Origin: Nitrospirota bacterium
Lineage (GTDB): Bacteria; Nitrospirota; Thermodesulfovibrionia; Thermodesulfovibrionales; SM23-35
NCBI GenBank assembly: GCA_014859105.1
Contig: JACUUX010000007.1
Coordinates: 1 to 64,000 of the forward strand
DNA: 64,000 nucleotides
Direction of reading: 5' to 3'
Part shown: positions 48,363 to 59,461 of the stretch, one piece after another
How positions within the stretch are numbered: position 1 is the first letter of the stretch
How the letters are laid out: each line of letters opens with the position of its first letter
Notes under the pieces: model-generated
What the model was told of the DNA's origin: nothing
What the model saw: the letters and a program-made list of their open reading frames with translations, nothing else
The model's database searches: none
Translations under genes and position numbers: made by a program

Positions 48363-49521
48363 ATCTGTACTCCTCGGCGTTTCAGGCAGCGTAGCTTCTT
48401 ACAAGGCTGTTGATTTAATCAGAAGACTTAGAGAAGAAGGTTTATCGGTTACAGTTGTGATGACCGAGGCCGCCGGAAATTTCATAACCCGCCTGTCTCT
48501 CGAAGTTGCATCTCAAAACAGGGTTTGTACAGACCTCTTCAGTAACCCCATGGCACACATCACACTACCTGCAAATGCGGATATTTTTATTGTAGCACCG
48601 GCTACAGCAAATATAATTGGCAAGTTTGCAAATGGCATTGCTGACGACATCTTGAGCACATGTTTCCTCTCATTTAAAGGTAAGGTGGCTATTGCACCTG
48701 CGATGAGCTGGAGAATCTATGAAAATCCCTTTTTTCAGGATAATCTGAAGGCACTTTTATCACGGGGAGTAGTTCAGATAGGGCCTGATAAAGGTTCACT
48801 TGCCTGTGGTGAAGAGGGAATGGGGAAAATGGCTGATATAGCCACCATAGTCGAAAGAATAAAGTCAATGCTCACAAAAAAAGACCTTCAGGATGAAAAG
48901 GTCCTCGTAACTGCAGGCCCTACAAGAGAGTTCATAGATCCTGTCAGGTTCATATCTAACAGATCGTCAGGCAAGATGGGTTATTCTTTAGCTCAAGCTG
49001 CTTTCAGAAGGGGAGCAGAGGTAACACTGATAAGTGGCCATTCCACATTAGACAGGCCAGATGGTGTAAAATTCATCTCTGTTGAAACATCAAATGATAT
49101 GCTGGATGCCGTGAATAAAGAAATTGAATCGTCAACCGTATTCATAATGTCTGCTGCTGTTTCTGATTTTATGCCTTTGGAAATGTCTGAAGAAAAAATC
49201 GAAAAGTCAGGAGAACTTTTTCTAAGGCTGAAACAAACCCCTGATATCGTTTCAGAGGTCAGTAAAAAAAGAAAAAGGCCGTTTATTATCGGGTTCGCGG
49301 CAGAGACAGGGAAACACACGGAAAGAGCAAGAAGAAAATTGAAAGAAAAAAATATGGATATGATCGTATTTAATGATGTCACAGAGCCTGGTTCAGGATT
49401 TGATGCAGATACTAATAAAGTTATAATTATTGATGAGGAAAAAGAAACAGAGCTTCCTCTTTTGCCCAAGGATTCTGTCGCCGATGCAATTTTAGCCAGA
49501 ATGATTGAAATCAGAGCTTGA
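48319..49521 (+). CDS. coaBC: Bifunctional PPC decarboxylase/PPC synthase (start uncertain)
   Basis: VLLGVSGSVASYKAVDLIRRL...VTAGPTREFIDPVRFISNRSSGKMGY. Confidence 0.96.
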   Translation: MKNKRKVLKKVLKNKSVLLGVSGSVASYKAVDLIRRLREEGLSVTVVMTEAAGNFITRLSLEVASQNRVCTDLFSNPMAHITLPANADIFIVAPATANIIGKFANGIADDILSTCFLSFKGKVAIAPAMSWRIYENPFFQDNLKALLSRGVVQIGPDKGSLACGEEGMGKMADIATIVERIKSMLTKKDLQDEKVLVTAGPTREFIDPVRFISNRSSGKMGYSLAQAAFRRGAEVTLISGHSTLDRPDGVKFISVETSNDMLDAVNKEIESSTVFIMSAAVSDFMPLEMSEEKIEKSGELFLRLKQTPDIVSEVSKKRKRPFIIGFAAETGKHTERARRKLKEKNMDMIVFNDVTEPGSGFDADTNKVIIIDEEKETELPLLPKDSVADAILARMIEIRA

Positions 49522-49557
49522 CTTTTTTTTTATTTTTGTTAAAAATTGGGGCATATC

Positions 49558-50667
49558 ATGGCATTTGAAGATATCGAGAGACTAAAAGAAAAGATAACTA
49601 AAGATCCAAATTCCAAACTTTTCGTTCCGCTCGCCGAAGAATACAAGAAAGCGGGGATGTTTGATGAAGCCATCGATGTGCTTATCAAGGGGCTTGAAAG
49701 ACAGCCCGGATATTTAAGTGCACGCGTTTCCCTCGGCAAGATATATACCGAAAGGGGCATGCTAAATGAGGCAAAAGATGAATTTGAAAAGGTCACCAGT
49801 TCCATACCTGACAATCTTTACGCTCATAAAAAGCTTGCTGAGATCTACAGTGATCTTGGCGAAAAAGATAAGGCCGTAAACGAGTTTAAAGCTGTATTGA
49901 AACTCAATCCCATGGATGAATGGGCAACGGCAAGCCTTGCAGAAATGGAAGAAACGAAGATTCATACAGAGGAGCAAACAGTAGAAAAAACAGAAGAGGA
50001 TATTTTAGAAGAGGAAATCCCTGTAAAGGAAGGAATTGAGGAAGAAACAGAGGAATTAGCTGAGTTGCATCTCAGTGAAGAAAATATAGAGTTATTGGAG
50101 CCTGCCTCTGAAGAAGTTGAAGAATTAATAGAAGAACAAGAAAATATTTCCAACATAGTTATCGCTGATGAAGAATTAGAGTTTGAGGAAAGTTCCCCTG
50201 AACCAGATAAAGAAAAGGAGGCAGCGGAGACTTTATTCGATATTCCTGTTACTGAAGAAGATTTAAATTCTATGAAGGCTCCTGAAGAAGCAATAGAAGA
50301 AGTTCAAGAAACCTTATCAGAGGGGCATGCAGAAATAATAGAGGAAATATCAGAAGTAGAAGAAGAATTGTCATTCGAAGGTTTACAGGAAGAAACAGAA
50401 CTTGTTGCAGAAGAGGAGGCCATCCCACCATTGAATCTCAGCGATGCAGACCCACATATACTTCAGGGCAATTATACAGAGGCTATGAACGTATACAGAA
50501 AATTACTTTCCTTAGAACCTGAAAATAAACAGGTACTCCAGCGTGTTGAAGAATTGAAGGCCCTTCTAAAGCTTCTCGGGAAAGATAAGGAAGATCTCAT
50601 AGCAAGAATGGGAAATTTACTCGAAGGTATCAAGAGAAGGCGCGATGAGTTTTTTGGAAGTTCTTAA
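49558..50667 (+). CDS. Acidic TPR protein
   Basis: TPR repeats then Glu-rich region then terminal TPR. Confidence 0.85.
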   Translation: MAFEDIERLKEKITKDPNSKLFVPLAEEYKKAGMFDEAIDVLIKGLERQPGYLSARVSLGKIYTERGMLNEAKDEFEKVTSSIPDNLYAHKKLAEIYSDLGEKDKAVNEFKAVLKLNPMDEWATASLAEMEETKIHTEEQTVEKTEEDILEEEIPVKEGIEEETEELAELHLSEENIELLEPASEEVEELIEEQENISNIVIADEELEFEESSPEPDKEKEAAETLFDIPVTEEDLNSMKAPEEAIEEVQETLSEGHAEIIEEISEVEEELSFEGLQEETELVAEEEAIPPLNLSDADPHILQGNYTEAMNVYRKLLSLEPENKQVLQRVEELKALLKLLGKDKEDLIARMGNLLEGIKRRRDEFFGSS

Positions 50668-51001
50668 ACAAACTGTTGATAAGGTTGACGGCGCTGTCTC
50701 GGCAATGATCATTGGCACAGACGGAATTTCTGTTCAGGAATATGCACCTGAAAAAATCGTTGACCTTACAGGGCTCAGTGCCGAGGCGTCTGCCATGATC
50801 AAGGACATCAGCTCGGCTGCTGATAATCTCGGCCTTGGCGAGGCTAAAGAGTTCTCGATTATAGCAGACAGTTGCGGCATCATAATGAGAAAGATAAATT
50901 CTGATTATTATCTCGCCCTCGTGATAAAACCTGATGGTAATTATGGCAAAGGGCGGTTTGTCCTTAAGACCGTAATCCCTAAGATAGAAGGCGAATTCTA
51001 A
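50645..51001 (+). CDS. Roadblock/LC7 domain protein
   Basis: KVDGAVSAMIIGTDGISVQEYAPEK; overlaps TPR gene. Confidence 0.85.
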   Translation: MSFLEVLKQTVDKVDGAVSAMIIGTDGISVQEYAPEKIVDLTGLSAEASAMIKDISSAADNLGLGEAKEFSIIADSCGIIMRKINSDYYLALVIKPDGNYGKGRFVLKTVIPKIEGEF

Positions 51002-51005
51002 ATAA

Positions 51006-51443
51006 GTGAAATCAGATACTCCTAAGGTATTAGTTATCCACGGGCCAAATCTGAACCTTCTTGGTAAAAGGGAGACTGATATTTACGGATGCAGGTCACT
51101 TGATGAAATAAATAAAGATATTATTTCTCTCGCTTCAGAACTTGGGTTGAATGTCAGTACAAAACAGCTTAACGGAGAAGGGGATATAGTAGAGCTTATA
51201 CAGCAGGGCGATTATGAAGCTTTAATTATAAACCCTGCTGCTTATACTCATACAAGTATAGCAATAAGAGACGCCATTGCAGCTATCGGAAAACCTGCTG
51301 TCGAAGTCCATCTGTCAAACATTTACAGAAGGGAAGAATTCAGGAGAAAATCTTTTATTACAGAAGTTTCTGCCGGACAGATATGCGGCTTTGGTCCGGA
51401 CAGTTATCTCCTGGCTCTCAGAGCTATAAAAAGCATCCTATAA
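51006..51443 (+). CDS. aroQ: 3-dehydroquinate dehydratase type II
   Basis: VLVIHGPNLNLLGKRETDIYG...INPAAYTHTSIAIRDAI...EVHLSNIYRRE. Confidence 0.98.
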   Translation: MKSDTPKVLVIHGPNLNLLGKRETDIYGCRSLDEINKDIISLASELGLNVSTKQLNGEGDIVELIQQGDYEALIINPAAYTHTSIAIRDAIAAIGKPAVEVHLSNIYRREEFRRKSFITEVSAGQICGFGPDSYLLALRAIKSIL

Positions 51444-51473
51444 CGTTAATAAAAATCTAATGAATAAGTTTTA

Positions 51474-52568
51474 ATGACCGGACATATCAGGCCCCCGGGG
51501 AATATTTACTCCAGACGACTTTCCATTACAAAAGAATCATTCAGAAAAAGAGGAGTTGAAGGTTTTCTTGTAACTGATATACATAATGTCCGCTACCTCA
51601 GTGGTTTTTCTGGCTCATCGGGGTTTTTATTTATTACGAGAAAAGAAAACATTTTTGCAACTGATTTCAGATACAAAGAACAATCAGAAAAAGAGGTTGA
51701 AGGATGGGAGATTCTCATAGAAAAAGGTGACGGGGTAAAACTTATAAAGAGTCTTTGTCAAAAAAACGATATAAAAAAACTTGGCATCGAGTCTTCTGTT
51801 TCATATATTTTTTTTAATAAATTATGTAAGACAGGTTTGTATGTTCATCCTTTTGAGGGACTCATAGAGAAGTTCAGGGAAACAAAGGATGTCAGCGAAA
51901 TAACCGCTATAAAAGAGGCGATAAGGCGTGCGGAGAACGCTTTTATTGAAGTAAAGCCTTATATCAGAGCAGGAGCAAGAGAAATCTCGATAGCCCTGAG
52001 ACTCGAAGAAAAATTAAAAAAGAAAAGGTGCAGACATATTCCGTTTGATATAATTGTAGCTTCAGGCACAAATTCAGCCATGCCTCATGCAAAGCCAACA
52101 GAGAAAAAATTGTCACCGGGTGACCTTGTGATAATAGACTGGGGAGGAGAAGCTGACGGCTATTTTTCGGATATGACGAGAACTCTTCTCATGAAAGGAG
52201 ATAATCTTAATAAAAAGAAAGAAATCTATCAAATTGTACTTGAAGCCAACAAAAGTGCTATCTCAAAGATAAAACCGAAAACAAAATCTCCGGAAATAGA
52301 TTCTTATGCGAGAGAGGTTATAAATAAAGCAGGATACGGCAATTTCTTTGGCCATGGAACAGGTCACGGTGTTGGCCTCCAGGTACACGAAGCACCCCGC
52401 ATTACATGGAACAAGCGGGAAATAATAAGGGAAAATATGGTATTCACGATTGAGCCGGGTATCTATATACCCGGATTAGGAGGGGTAAGGATTGAGGATA
52501 TCGTGGCAGTCAGGCAAGAAAAATGTGAGGTTTTAACCTCACTGCCAAAAAATTTGGAAGTAATTTAA
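51474..52568 (+). CDS. Xaa-Pro peptidase (M24)
   Basis: VIIDWGGEADGYFSDMTRT...GHGTGHGVGLQVHEAP...FTIEPGIYIPGLGGVRIED. Confidence 0.96.
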   Translation: MTGHIRPPGNIYSRRLSITKESFRKRGVEGFLVTDIHNVRYLSGFSGSSGFLFITRKENIFATDFRYKEQSEKEVEGWEILIEKGDGVKLIKSLCQKNDIKKLGIESSVSYIFFNKLCKTGLYVHPFEGLIEKFRETKDVSEITAIKEAIRRAENAFIEVKPYIRAGAREISIALRLEEKLKKKRCRHIPFDIIVASGTNSAMPHAKPTEKKLSPGDLVIIDWGGEADGYFSDMTRTLLMKGDNLNKKKEIYQIVLEANKSAISKIKPKTKSPEIDSYAREVINKAGYGNFFGHGTGHGVGLQVHEAPRITWNKREIIRENMVFTIEPGIYIPGLGGVRIEDIVAVRQEKCEVLTSLPKNLEVI

Positions 52569-52657
52569 CAAATAATAATTCTCAAAATATATCGCCCTTA
52601 TTGACTAACTGCAATCAATTAATTACTAAGGAGTTCATAAGTAAGGTCACGTTGTAT

Positions 52658-52718
52658 GTCATTCCCGCTTGTCGGGAATCTTTCTTAAGAAGAAGGATTG
52701 CGGACAAGCCGCAATGAC
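52658..52718. repeat. Long imperfect palindromic repeat (REP/MITE-like)
   Basis: gtcattcccgcttgtcgggaatc...gattgcggacaagccgcaatgac; related half copy at 53974-54004. Confidence 0.75.
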
Positions 52719-52831
52719 AGAAATTATAAAAAGGATGTGGTTATACTTATGGTCTTATTAGTAACTCGAATAATTTGGAAAAAATTGTAGAAAATGCTTA
52801 AAATATTAAATCTTTTAACGGGGGCAGTAAT

Positions 52832-53395
52832 TTGATTTCAACAAGTGATTTTAGAAAAGGACTGAAGGTTGAATTTAAAGGAGAACCATGTGAAATAATT
52901 GATTTTCAACATGTGAAAATAGGAAGAGGCGGAGCTATTGTGAGAACAAAATTAAAGAACCTCAAAACAGGTGCCGTACTTGAGGAAACCTTCAGGGCAG
53001 GTGAAAAACTGGATTCTCCCGGCCTCGAAGAAAAGGCAATGCAATATTTATATGTTCAGGATGATATGTATTATTTTATGGATGTAGAGACTTTCGAACA
53101 GATACCCCTTGCTCCTTCACAACTCGGTGAAGTAATAAAATTTCTCAAAGAAAATATGACAGTAAATATCCTCTATCACAAAGATAAACCGATCATCATA
53201 GAGCTTCCAACATTTGTTGAATTAGCAGTTTCGAAAACAGATCCCGCAGGATTTAAGGGGGATACAGCATCCGGCGGCGGCAAACCCGCGACTCTCGAAA
53301 CAGGAGCTATTGTTAAAGTCCCTTTTCATATAAATGAGGGAGATATTATCAAGATTGATACGAGGACATCGGAATACATAGAAAGGGTAAAATAA
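52832..53395 (+). CDS. efp: Elongation factor P
   Basis: [45 protein letters not shown]. Confidence 0.98.
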   Translation: MISTSDFRKGLKVEFKGEPCEIIDFQHVKIGRGGAIVRTKLKNLKTGAVLEETFRAGEKLDSPGLEEKAMQYLYVQDDMYYFMDVETFEQIPLAPSQLGEVIKFLKENMTVNILYHKDKPIIIELPTFVELAVSKTDPAGFKGDTASGGGKPATLETGAIVKVPFHINEGDIIKIDTRTSEYIERVK

Positions 53396-53829
53396 TGGAA
53401 CTCGAGGAATTAAAAGAGCTCATCGAACTTCTCAAGGAAACAGATGTCACTGAACTGCAAATTGAAAAAGATGGCACAAAGGTAAAAATCAAGAGGGAGA
53501 AGATATTATCTTCCATAGAAATACCTGTTCATAAACCTTCTGTTATTCAGGAGAAGGCTTCAGTAGAAACCGAGGATGAAACTCAGAGGCTTGTAACAAT
53601 AACTTCTCCTATTGTCGGAACATTTTACAGGGCACCTTCACCGGAGGCAAATCCTTTTGTAGAAGTCGGAGCAACGGTAATCAAAGGCCAGGTTTTGTGC
53701 ATTGTAGAGGCAATGAAGCTGATGAATGAGATTGAAAGTGATGTTGACGGTATCATTGTAAAAATACTTGTTGAAAACGGACAGCCGGTTGAATACGGTG
53801 AACCGTTATTTCTTATTGAGCCTGTATAA
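53395..53829 (+). CDS. accB: Acetyl-CoA carboxylase biotin carboxyl carrier protein
   Basis: Biotinylation motif [15 protein letters not shown]. Confidence 0.98.
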   Translation: MELEELKELIELLKETDVTELQIEKDGTKVKIKREKILSSIEIPVHKPSVIQEKASVETEDETQRLVTITSPIVGTFYRAPSPEANPFVEVGATVIKGQVLCIVEAMKLMNEIESDVDGIIVKILVENGQPVEYGEPLFLIEPV

Positions 53830-53973
53830 AAAGCTGCTATTAGATTATAAAAATATTGAAAGATCAGACCAGGGGGCAATAAAAAATGCAGGACATGAAT
53901 ATTCCGCCTATCGACAGGCGTGTAAGTCCCCTGTATCAAGATGGGATTGAGGGGTGTGTGAGAATATCATCTC

Positions 53974-54004
53974 TGAAGAAGGATTCCCGACAAGCGGGAA
54001 TGAC
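53974..54004 (-). repeat. Half copy of the 52658 palindromic repeat, inverted
   Basis: gaagaaggattcccgacaagcgggaatgac. Confidence 0.7.
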
Positions 54005-54085
54005 AAATAAGATAGGCGGGGTTTTCTAACCCTGTAACCCTGCATTAATGATTTTCAGGAGGATGTTTGTTTTAAACATATCGGG

Positions 54086-55450
54086 ATGAAACTTTTCAAA
54101 AAGATTTTAATAGCCAACCGTGGCGAGATTGCGGTAAGGATCATCCGTGCCTGCAAAGAGCTCGGGATAAAAACTGTTGCAGTATATTCAGAGCCGGATA
54201 AAGAGTCTCTTCATGTCAGACTTGCGGACGAATCAGTCTGTATCGGCCCTGCCAGTGCAAGTCAGAGTTATCTGAATATACCTGCCATATTAAGTGCTGC
54301 TGAGATAACAGATTCTGATGCCATACATCCGGGCTACGGATTTCTCTCGGAGAACTATCATTTTGCCGAGGCGTGCATTACATCCGGTATAACATTCATC
54401 GGACCGACTCCTGAGAATATAAGACTCGGTGGAGACAAGGCTAAGGCGAGACAGACGATGAAAAGAAAAGGTGTTCCTGTAGTTTCTGGCAGTGACGGTC
54501 CTGTAGCAACAGAAGAAATCGCACTAAAGGTGTCAAAAAAGATAGGGTTTCCTATAGTACTGAAGGCATCTGCCGGAGGGGGAGGCCATGGAATGAAGAT
54601 TGTAAAAGAAGAAAAAGAACTCGAGCAGGCATTCTACCTGGCACAGAGAGAAGCATTAACTGCATTCGGCAATAGCGAAATTTATATAGAGGAATACATA
54701 CCTGAAATGAGACATATTGAAGTACAGATTATGTCTGACAATAAAGGAAATACTGTCCACCTCAATGAAAGGGATTGCTCAATACAGAGGAGACATCAAA
54801 AACTTATAGAGGAATCTCCTTCACCACTATCATCAACGGAAAAGTTCAAGAAAAGAATCGGGGAATTAGGTGTAAAGGCAGTACGTGCGATTAAATATAG
54901 AAATGTAGGGACGGTAGAATTCATAGTTGATACAAAAAGCAACATCTATTTCATAGAAATCAATACCCGCATCCAGGTAGAGCATCCCGTAACCGAGGCA
55001 GTTACAGGGATTGACATAATAAAGGAACAGATCAAACTTGCCGCTGGCTTGCCATTAGAATATAAACAGAGTCAGATAAGAGCGACAGGTCATGCCATTG
55101 AGTGCAGGATTAACGCTGAGGACCCGGAGAGGTTTATACCCTCTCCGGGAAAGATCACATTTCTCTCCCTCCCCGGAGGCCCGGGAGTCAGAGTTGACAC
55201 TGCAATTTACAGCGGGTACGTTATTCCATCCCATTATGACTCATTAATAGCTAAAATAATCGCACATGGCAGAGACCGGACAGAGGCGATTATGAAGATG
55301 AGGCGTGCACTTGATGAATTCATAATTGAGGGCATAAATACAACAATCCCATTCCATAAGAGAGTGCTGAATAATCCAGATTTTATCAGTGGAAATTTTG
55401 ACACCCATTTTATAGAGAAGATTAATACAAGCAGGCAGGAAATTAGCTGA
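54086..55450 (+). CDS. accC: Acetyl-CoA carboxylase biotin carboxylase
   Basis: [23 protein letters not shown]...[14 protein letters not shown]...[16 protein letters not shown]. Confidence 0.98.
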   Translation: MKLFKKILIANRGEIAVRIIRACKELGIKTVAVYSEPDKESLHVRLADESVCIGPASASQSYLNIPAILSAAEITDSDAIHPGYGFLSENYHFAEACITSGITFIGPTPENIRLGGDKAKARQTMKRKGVPVVSGSDGPVATEEIALKVSKKIGFPIVLKASAGGGGHGMKIVKEEKELEQAFYLAQREALTAFGNSEIYIEEYIPEMRHIEVQIMSDNKGNTVHLNERDCSIQRRHQKLIEESPSPLSSTEKFKKRIGELGVKAVRAIKYRNVGTVEFIVDTKSNIYFIEINTRIQVEHPVTEAVTGIDIIKEQIKLAAGLPLEYKQSQIRATGHAIECRINAEDPERFIPSPGKITFLSLPGGPGVRVDTAIYSGYVIPSHYDSLIAKIIAHGRDRTEAIMKMRRALDEFIIEGINTTIPFHKRVLNNPDFISGNFDTHFIEKINTSRQEIS

Positions 55451-55455
55451 AAATT

Positions 55456-56097
55456 ATGTTCTTAAGCGGTTTGTGTTTTATTACCGATCGCAAGGCTTGT
55501 AATCTTTCATCTGAAGAAATGGTGCTCAGGGCGCTCAGAGCAGGTGTAAAATGGGTACAGTACAGGGAAAAAGAGAAATCCCGAAGGGAGATATACGAAG
55601 AATCAGTTAAAATTAAAAAGCTCACTGAAGAATTCAATGGTGTATTAATAGTTAACGATCACACCGATATTGCCTATGCAGTCGATGCAGAAGGGGTACA
55701 TCTCGGAGAGGATGACCTGCCGGTTAAGGAAGCCCGTAAGATATTGGGAAAAGATAAAATCATCGGCCTTTCAACTCATAGCCTTGAGCAGGCAAAAGAT
55801 GCTGAAAAAGAAGGAGCTGATTACATCGGTCTCGGACCTGTATTCCATACTTTGACAAAAGATGCCGGTTCACCGAGAGGGATTGATATACTTAAGGATG
55901 TAAAAAAACAAGTAAATATCCCGGTTGTTGCTATAGGAGGTATTAATTTTAGTAATATCAAATCAGTCCTTGAAACAGGAGTTGACGCAGTTGCAGTTGC
56001 TTCTGCGATATTGAATGGTGAAATAGAGAAAAACGTTAAGAATTTTTTGAAGATTATACGTTCCTATAATGAAATGACAGACAAATTATGGAAATAA
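55456..56097 (+). CDS. thiE: Thiamine phosphate synthase
   Basis: WVQYREKEKSRREIYEE...VNDHTDIAYAVDAEGVHLGEDDLP...IGLGPVFHTLTKD. Confidence 0.96.
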   Translation: MFLSGLCFITDRKACNLSSEEMVLRALRAGVKWVQYREKEKSRREIYEESVKIKKLTEEFNGVLIVNDHTDIAYAVDAEGVHLGEDDLPVKEARKILGKDKIIGLSTHSLEQAKDAEKEGADYIGLGPVFHTLTKDAGSPRGIDILKDVKKQVNIPVVAIGGINFSNIKSVLETGVDAVAVASAILNGEIEKNVKNFLKIIRSYNEMTDKLWK

Positions 56098-57041
56098 AAT
56101 TTCCATATGAAAAGATATTACTTCCAATCGATGGAAGCGAACATTCCAGGCGTGCGGTTAAGTTTGCAGGTTCTCTGGGAATATCGTCAGGAAGGCAGCT
56201 TTCGGGAATCACGCTGCTCAGGGTTATCACCGGACGCTATATGAAGAATTATTTGCCTTTTTTTGATTTCCGCGCAGAAATACTCAAACAGTCAGATACC
56301 TTCACTAATTACAAACAGAGACACATTGAAACGAATATACTGCCTTCATTGGACGAGTGCGAGCGGATTTTAAGGGATATAGGTTTCGAAGGACAGATCG
56401 ACAAAGTCATGTTGGAAGGTGACCCCTCTCAGGAAATAATACGGATAGCTGATGAAGAAAACTTCTCAACGATCATAATGGCAAGAAGAGGGATCTCAGA
56501 ATTTGCAGGGATAATCCTTGGAAGCGTAACAAATAAGGTTGTTCATTCTGCAATCGGGCAGACAGTTTATATTGTTGGCCAAAAAATTCCTGAAGGCAAA
56601 AGATGTCCTATCACAAAAGTTCTAATTCCTTTGGATGGCTCAAGTTACTCGATGAAGGGAGTAATACATGTCGCATCTCTCTTTCAAGAATTAAAGGATT
56701 TTATAGATAACATTACTTTATTGAAAGTTATTAACGTGGCAGTGTATCTGAAAAGGCTAAAAGAAGGAATTGACTCTGAAGAAGAGGCAGAGAAGATACT
56801 CAATGAAGCTAAAGAGATTCTCTTAAAGGTCAATATTCCGGAAAAGATAATTTCAACAAAAGTAAGGGTGGGCGATCCTTCTGAGGAAATTATTAGAGAG
56901 GCTGAAGAAAATGACTATAATCTTATTATCATAGGCCGTAAGGGACGCACTGCCCTGAAAGACCTCATCCTTGGAGGAGTAAGTACAACAGTTTTTCAGC
57001 GCTGCCAGGATACAACAATTACCCTTGTAAGCAGTGAATAA
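56088..57041 (+). CDS. Tandem universal stress protein
   Basis: Two USP domains (ILLPIDGSEHSRRAVKFA; VLIPLDGSSYSMKGVIHVA). Confidence 0.95.
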   Translation: MEIKFPYEKILLPIDGSEHSRRAVKFAGSLGISSGRQLSGITLLRVITGRYMKNYLPFFDFRAEILKQSDTFTNYKQRHIETNILPSLDECERILRDIGFEGQIDKVMLEGDPSQEIIRIADEENFSTIIMARRGISEFAGIILGSVTNKVVHSAIGQTVYIVGQKIPEGKRCPITKVLIPLDGSSYSMKGVIHVASLFQELKDFIDNITLLKVINVAVYLKRLKEGIDSEEEAEKILNEAKEILLKVNIPEKIISTKVRVGDPSEEIIREAEENDYNLIIIGRKGRTALKDLILGGVSTTVFQRCQDTTITLVSSE

Positions 57042-57127
57042 TTGACTTGAAGCAGCATTTCCGATGTAATTTGTTTCCTTCCTTTGATGTATGATATATT
57101 TTCAGAGCGTTACTCTTTGAGGACCAC

Positions 57128-58762
57128 ATGAAAGACCCTGTGCAGCGCGACTACTGGAAAACAAAGATAGGCCTTGTACTTGCCATGTCCGGGAATGCCA
57201 TTGGCCTCGGTAATTTTCTGCGTTTCCCGGGGAAGGCTGCAGCGAATGGAGGAGGGGCCTTCATGATTCCTTATTTTGTAGCCTTCATACTTATGGCAAT
57301 TCCTCTTATGTGGCTTGAATGGACTCAGGGGCGTTTTGGAGGCATGAGAGGACACGGGACTACTCCCGGCATGTTTCAGGCAATGTGGAAAAATCCGGTT
57401 GCAAAATATCTCGGCATATTAGGCATTTTCATTCCAACGATAATCGTAGTCTATTATACCTACATAGGAAGCTGGACACTCGGGTACGGCATCTACAGTC
57501 TTTTTGACCAGCTTCCAAAAGTAGACCACTCTCTTCTTCATGCGGGAATGAACAGCCAGGAGGTTTCCGAAGCAATACTCGGCCCTTTTGATGAGTTCAG
57601 GAGCAGCTATACAGGCAAAACAGCTGGAGAGTTCCTGCGGGTGCAGGTTTTTACCTATATCATATTTATTTCTGTCTTAATGCTGAGCATATGGCTCGTC
57701 GCAAGAGGCATATCCAGGGGAATAGAGATACTTGCAAAAATTGCGATGCCCATGCTTTTTTCAATAGCAGTACTTCTTGTGATACGTGTTTTCACGCTGA
57801 GCCATCCAATCTCGGGAGATTACGGACCGATGGACGGACTTGCTTTCCTGTGGGAACCAAAATGGTTCATCGAGCGTGACGGAAAAGAGGTCTTTGTATT
57901 GTTGGATCCGCGGACATGGCTGGAAGCCGCAGGACAGGTATTCTTTACCTTAAGCCTTGGAATGGGCGCGATACAGTGCTATGCATCGTATATGTATAAA
58001 AATGATGACGTTGTTGTCACAGGAATGGCTACGACTTCCGCAAATGGTTTCGCTGAGGTCGTTTTGGGAGGTTCTCTTGCTATCCCTGCTGCAGCAGCAT
58101 TTTTCGGTGTAACATCAGCACAGATAATCGCTTCACAGGGTTCTTTTTATCTCGGTTTTACTTCCATACCTGCTATATTTGGATTCTTACCAGCTGGAAA
58201 TTTTTTAGGATTCCTCTGGTTTCTTTTACTCTTTTTGGCTGCTATGACTTCTATTGTAGCTATGGCTCAGCCAATGATGGCTTTTCTTGAAGATGAAATC
58301 AGGCTTACCCGCAGGCAAGCAGCAATTGTTCTGGGTATTTTCTGGTTTCTGAGCAGTCATATCTGTATATACCTTCGCGGTGGATGGCAGGTTATGGATT
58401 TCTGGGCCGGGACTTTCGGCCCGCCTCTTTTAGCATTTGTAGAGGTTATATTAATGATGTGGATATTTGGCAGTAATAAAACATGGGAAGAGATGCACCG
58501 TGGCGCAGTGATGAGGGTACCAAGGTTTTTTTATTATGTTGCTAAATATATAACACCTGTCTTTCTGGGCACAATTCTCGTTACATGGGTCTACCAGAAT
58601 ATTACCCTGCCTTACTTTAAAGGTTCTCTTCCCCAAACAGGAATAGAGGGTGTTGAGATGGGATGGGCAATATGGTTTACGCGTATATTTTTAATATCGG
58701 TATTTACAGGTATGTGTTTCATCATTTTCATAGTTTGGGGAAAGAGAGAGGCTCAGGAATGA
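57128..58762 (+). CDS. Sodium-dependent neurotransmitter symporter (NSS) family transporter
   Basis: LAMSGNAIGLGNFLRFPGKAAANGGGAFMIPYF. Confidence 0.97.
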   Translation: MKDPVQRDYWKTKIGLVLAMSGNAIGLGNFLRFPGKAAANGGGAFMIPYFVAFILMAIPLMWLEWTQGRFGGMRGHGTTPGMFQAMWKNPVAKYLGILGIFIPTIIVVYYTYIGSWTLGYGIYSLFDQLPKVDHSLLHAGMNSQEVSEAILGPFDEFRSSYTGKTAGEFLRVQVFTYIIFISVLMLSIWLVARGISRGIEILAKIAMPMLFSIAVLLVIRVFTLSHPISGDYGPMDGLAFLWEPKWFIERDGKEVFVLLDPRTWLEAAGQVFFTLSLGMGAIQCYASYMYKNDDVVVTGMATTSANGFAEVVLGGSLAIPAAAAFFGVTSAQIIASQGSFYLGFTSIPAIFGFLPAGNFLGFLWFLLLFLAAMTSIVAMAQPMMAFLEDEIRLTRRQAAIVLGIFWFLSSHICIYLRGGWQVMDFWAGTFGPPLLAFVEVILMMWIFGSNKTWEEMHRGAVMRVPRFFYYVAKYITPVFLGTILVTWVYQNITLPYFKGSLPQTGIEGVEMGWAIWFTRIFLISVFTGMCFIIFIVWGKREAQE

Positions 58763-58914
58763 ACTGGCAAGGATGGGTTTTCATGTTAATAGTTTGGAGT
58801 TTTGCCAGTGGCCTTTTCTTCTATTCTTTCTACAGGGTTATTTTTGACGAAAAAGCACAGCGTCAGAAAACCTCTAAGAGAGACCGTAATTTAAAAAAAC
58901 TTAATAGGTTCTGA
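58759..58914 (+). CDS. Small single-TM protein, putative transporter small subunit (MetS-like)
   Basis: MNWQGWVFMLIVWSFASGLFFYSFYRVIFDEKAQ; ATGA overlap with NSS transporter. Confidence 0.6.
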   Translation: MNWQGWVFMLIVWSFASGLFFYSFYRVIFDEKAQRQKTSKRDRNLKKLNRF

Positions 58915-58945
58915 TGTCTTTTAGTGTTTTTTATGTGATAGGACT

Positions 58946-59461
58946 ATGGATATTTTAAAGGCAGTTAAAGAGAGAAGAAGCATTCGCGATTTTAAAAAAA
59001 AAGATATACCGGGGGAACTTATTGATAAGCTTATTGAAGCTCTGATATGGGCACCAAGTGCCGGGAATCTTCAGGCGCGCAAGTTTTATTTCATAAATGA
59101 TGAAACTACCAAAAAAAGGATTGCATCTGCTGCCCTGAATCAGAATTTTATCGCAGAAGCTCCGCTTGTAATAGTTGGCTGTACTGATAGCCGGATAGCA
59201 TATAAGTATGGAGAAAGAGGAGTCTTTTTGTATTCAATACAGGATGTTGCTGCCAGCATAATGGGGATGATGCTTGTTGCACATGAAAACGGACTCGGCT
59301 CTGTCTGGGTAGGTGCATTCCACGAGGATGAAGTTTTTAAAATTCTGAGGCTACCGAATTATTTAAGACCAGTAGCAATTATCCCTGTCGGGTATCCATC
59401 AAAAATTCCTGACCCTCCTCCGAGGGTATCAAAAAAAGAAGCACTGGAGGTTACAGAATGA
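58946..59461 (+). CDS. Nitroreductase family protein
   Basis: VKERRSIRDFKKKDIPGELIDKLIEALIWAPSAGNLQARKFYF. Confidence 0.95.
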   Translation: MDILKAVKERRSIRDFKKKDIPGELIDKLIEALIWAPSAGNLQARKFYFINDETTKKRIASAALNQNFIAEAPLVIVGCTDSRIAYKYGERGVFLYSIQDVAASIMGMMLVAHENGLGSVWVGAFHEDEVFKILRLPNYLRPVAIIPVGYPSKIPDPPPRVSKKEALEVTE

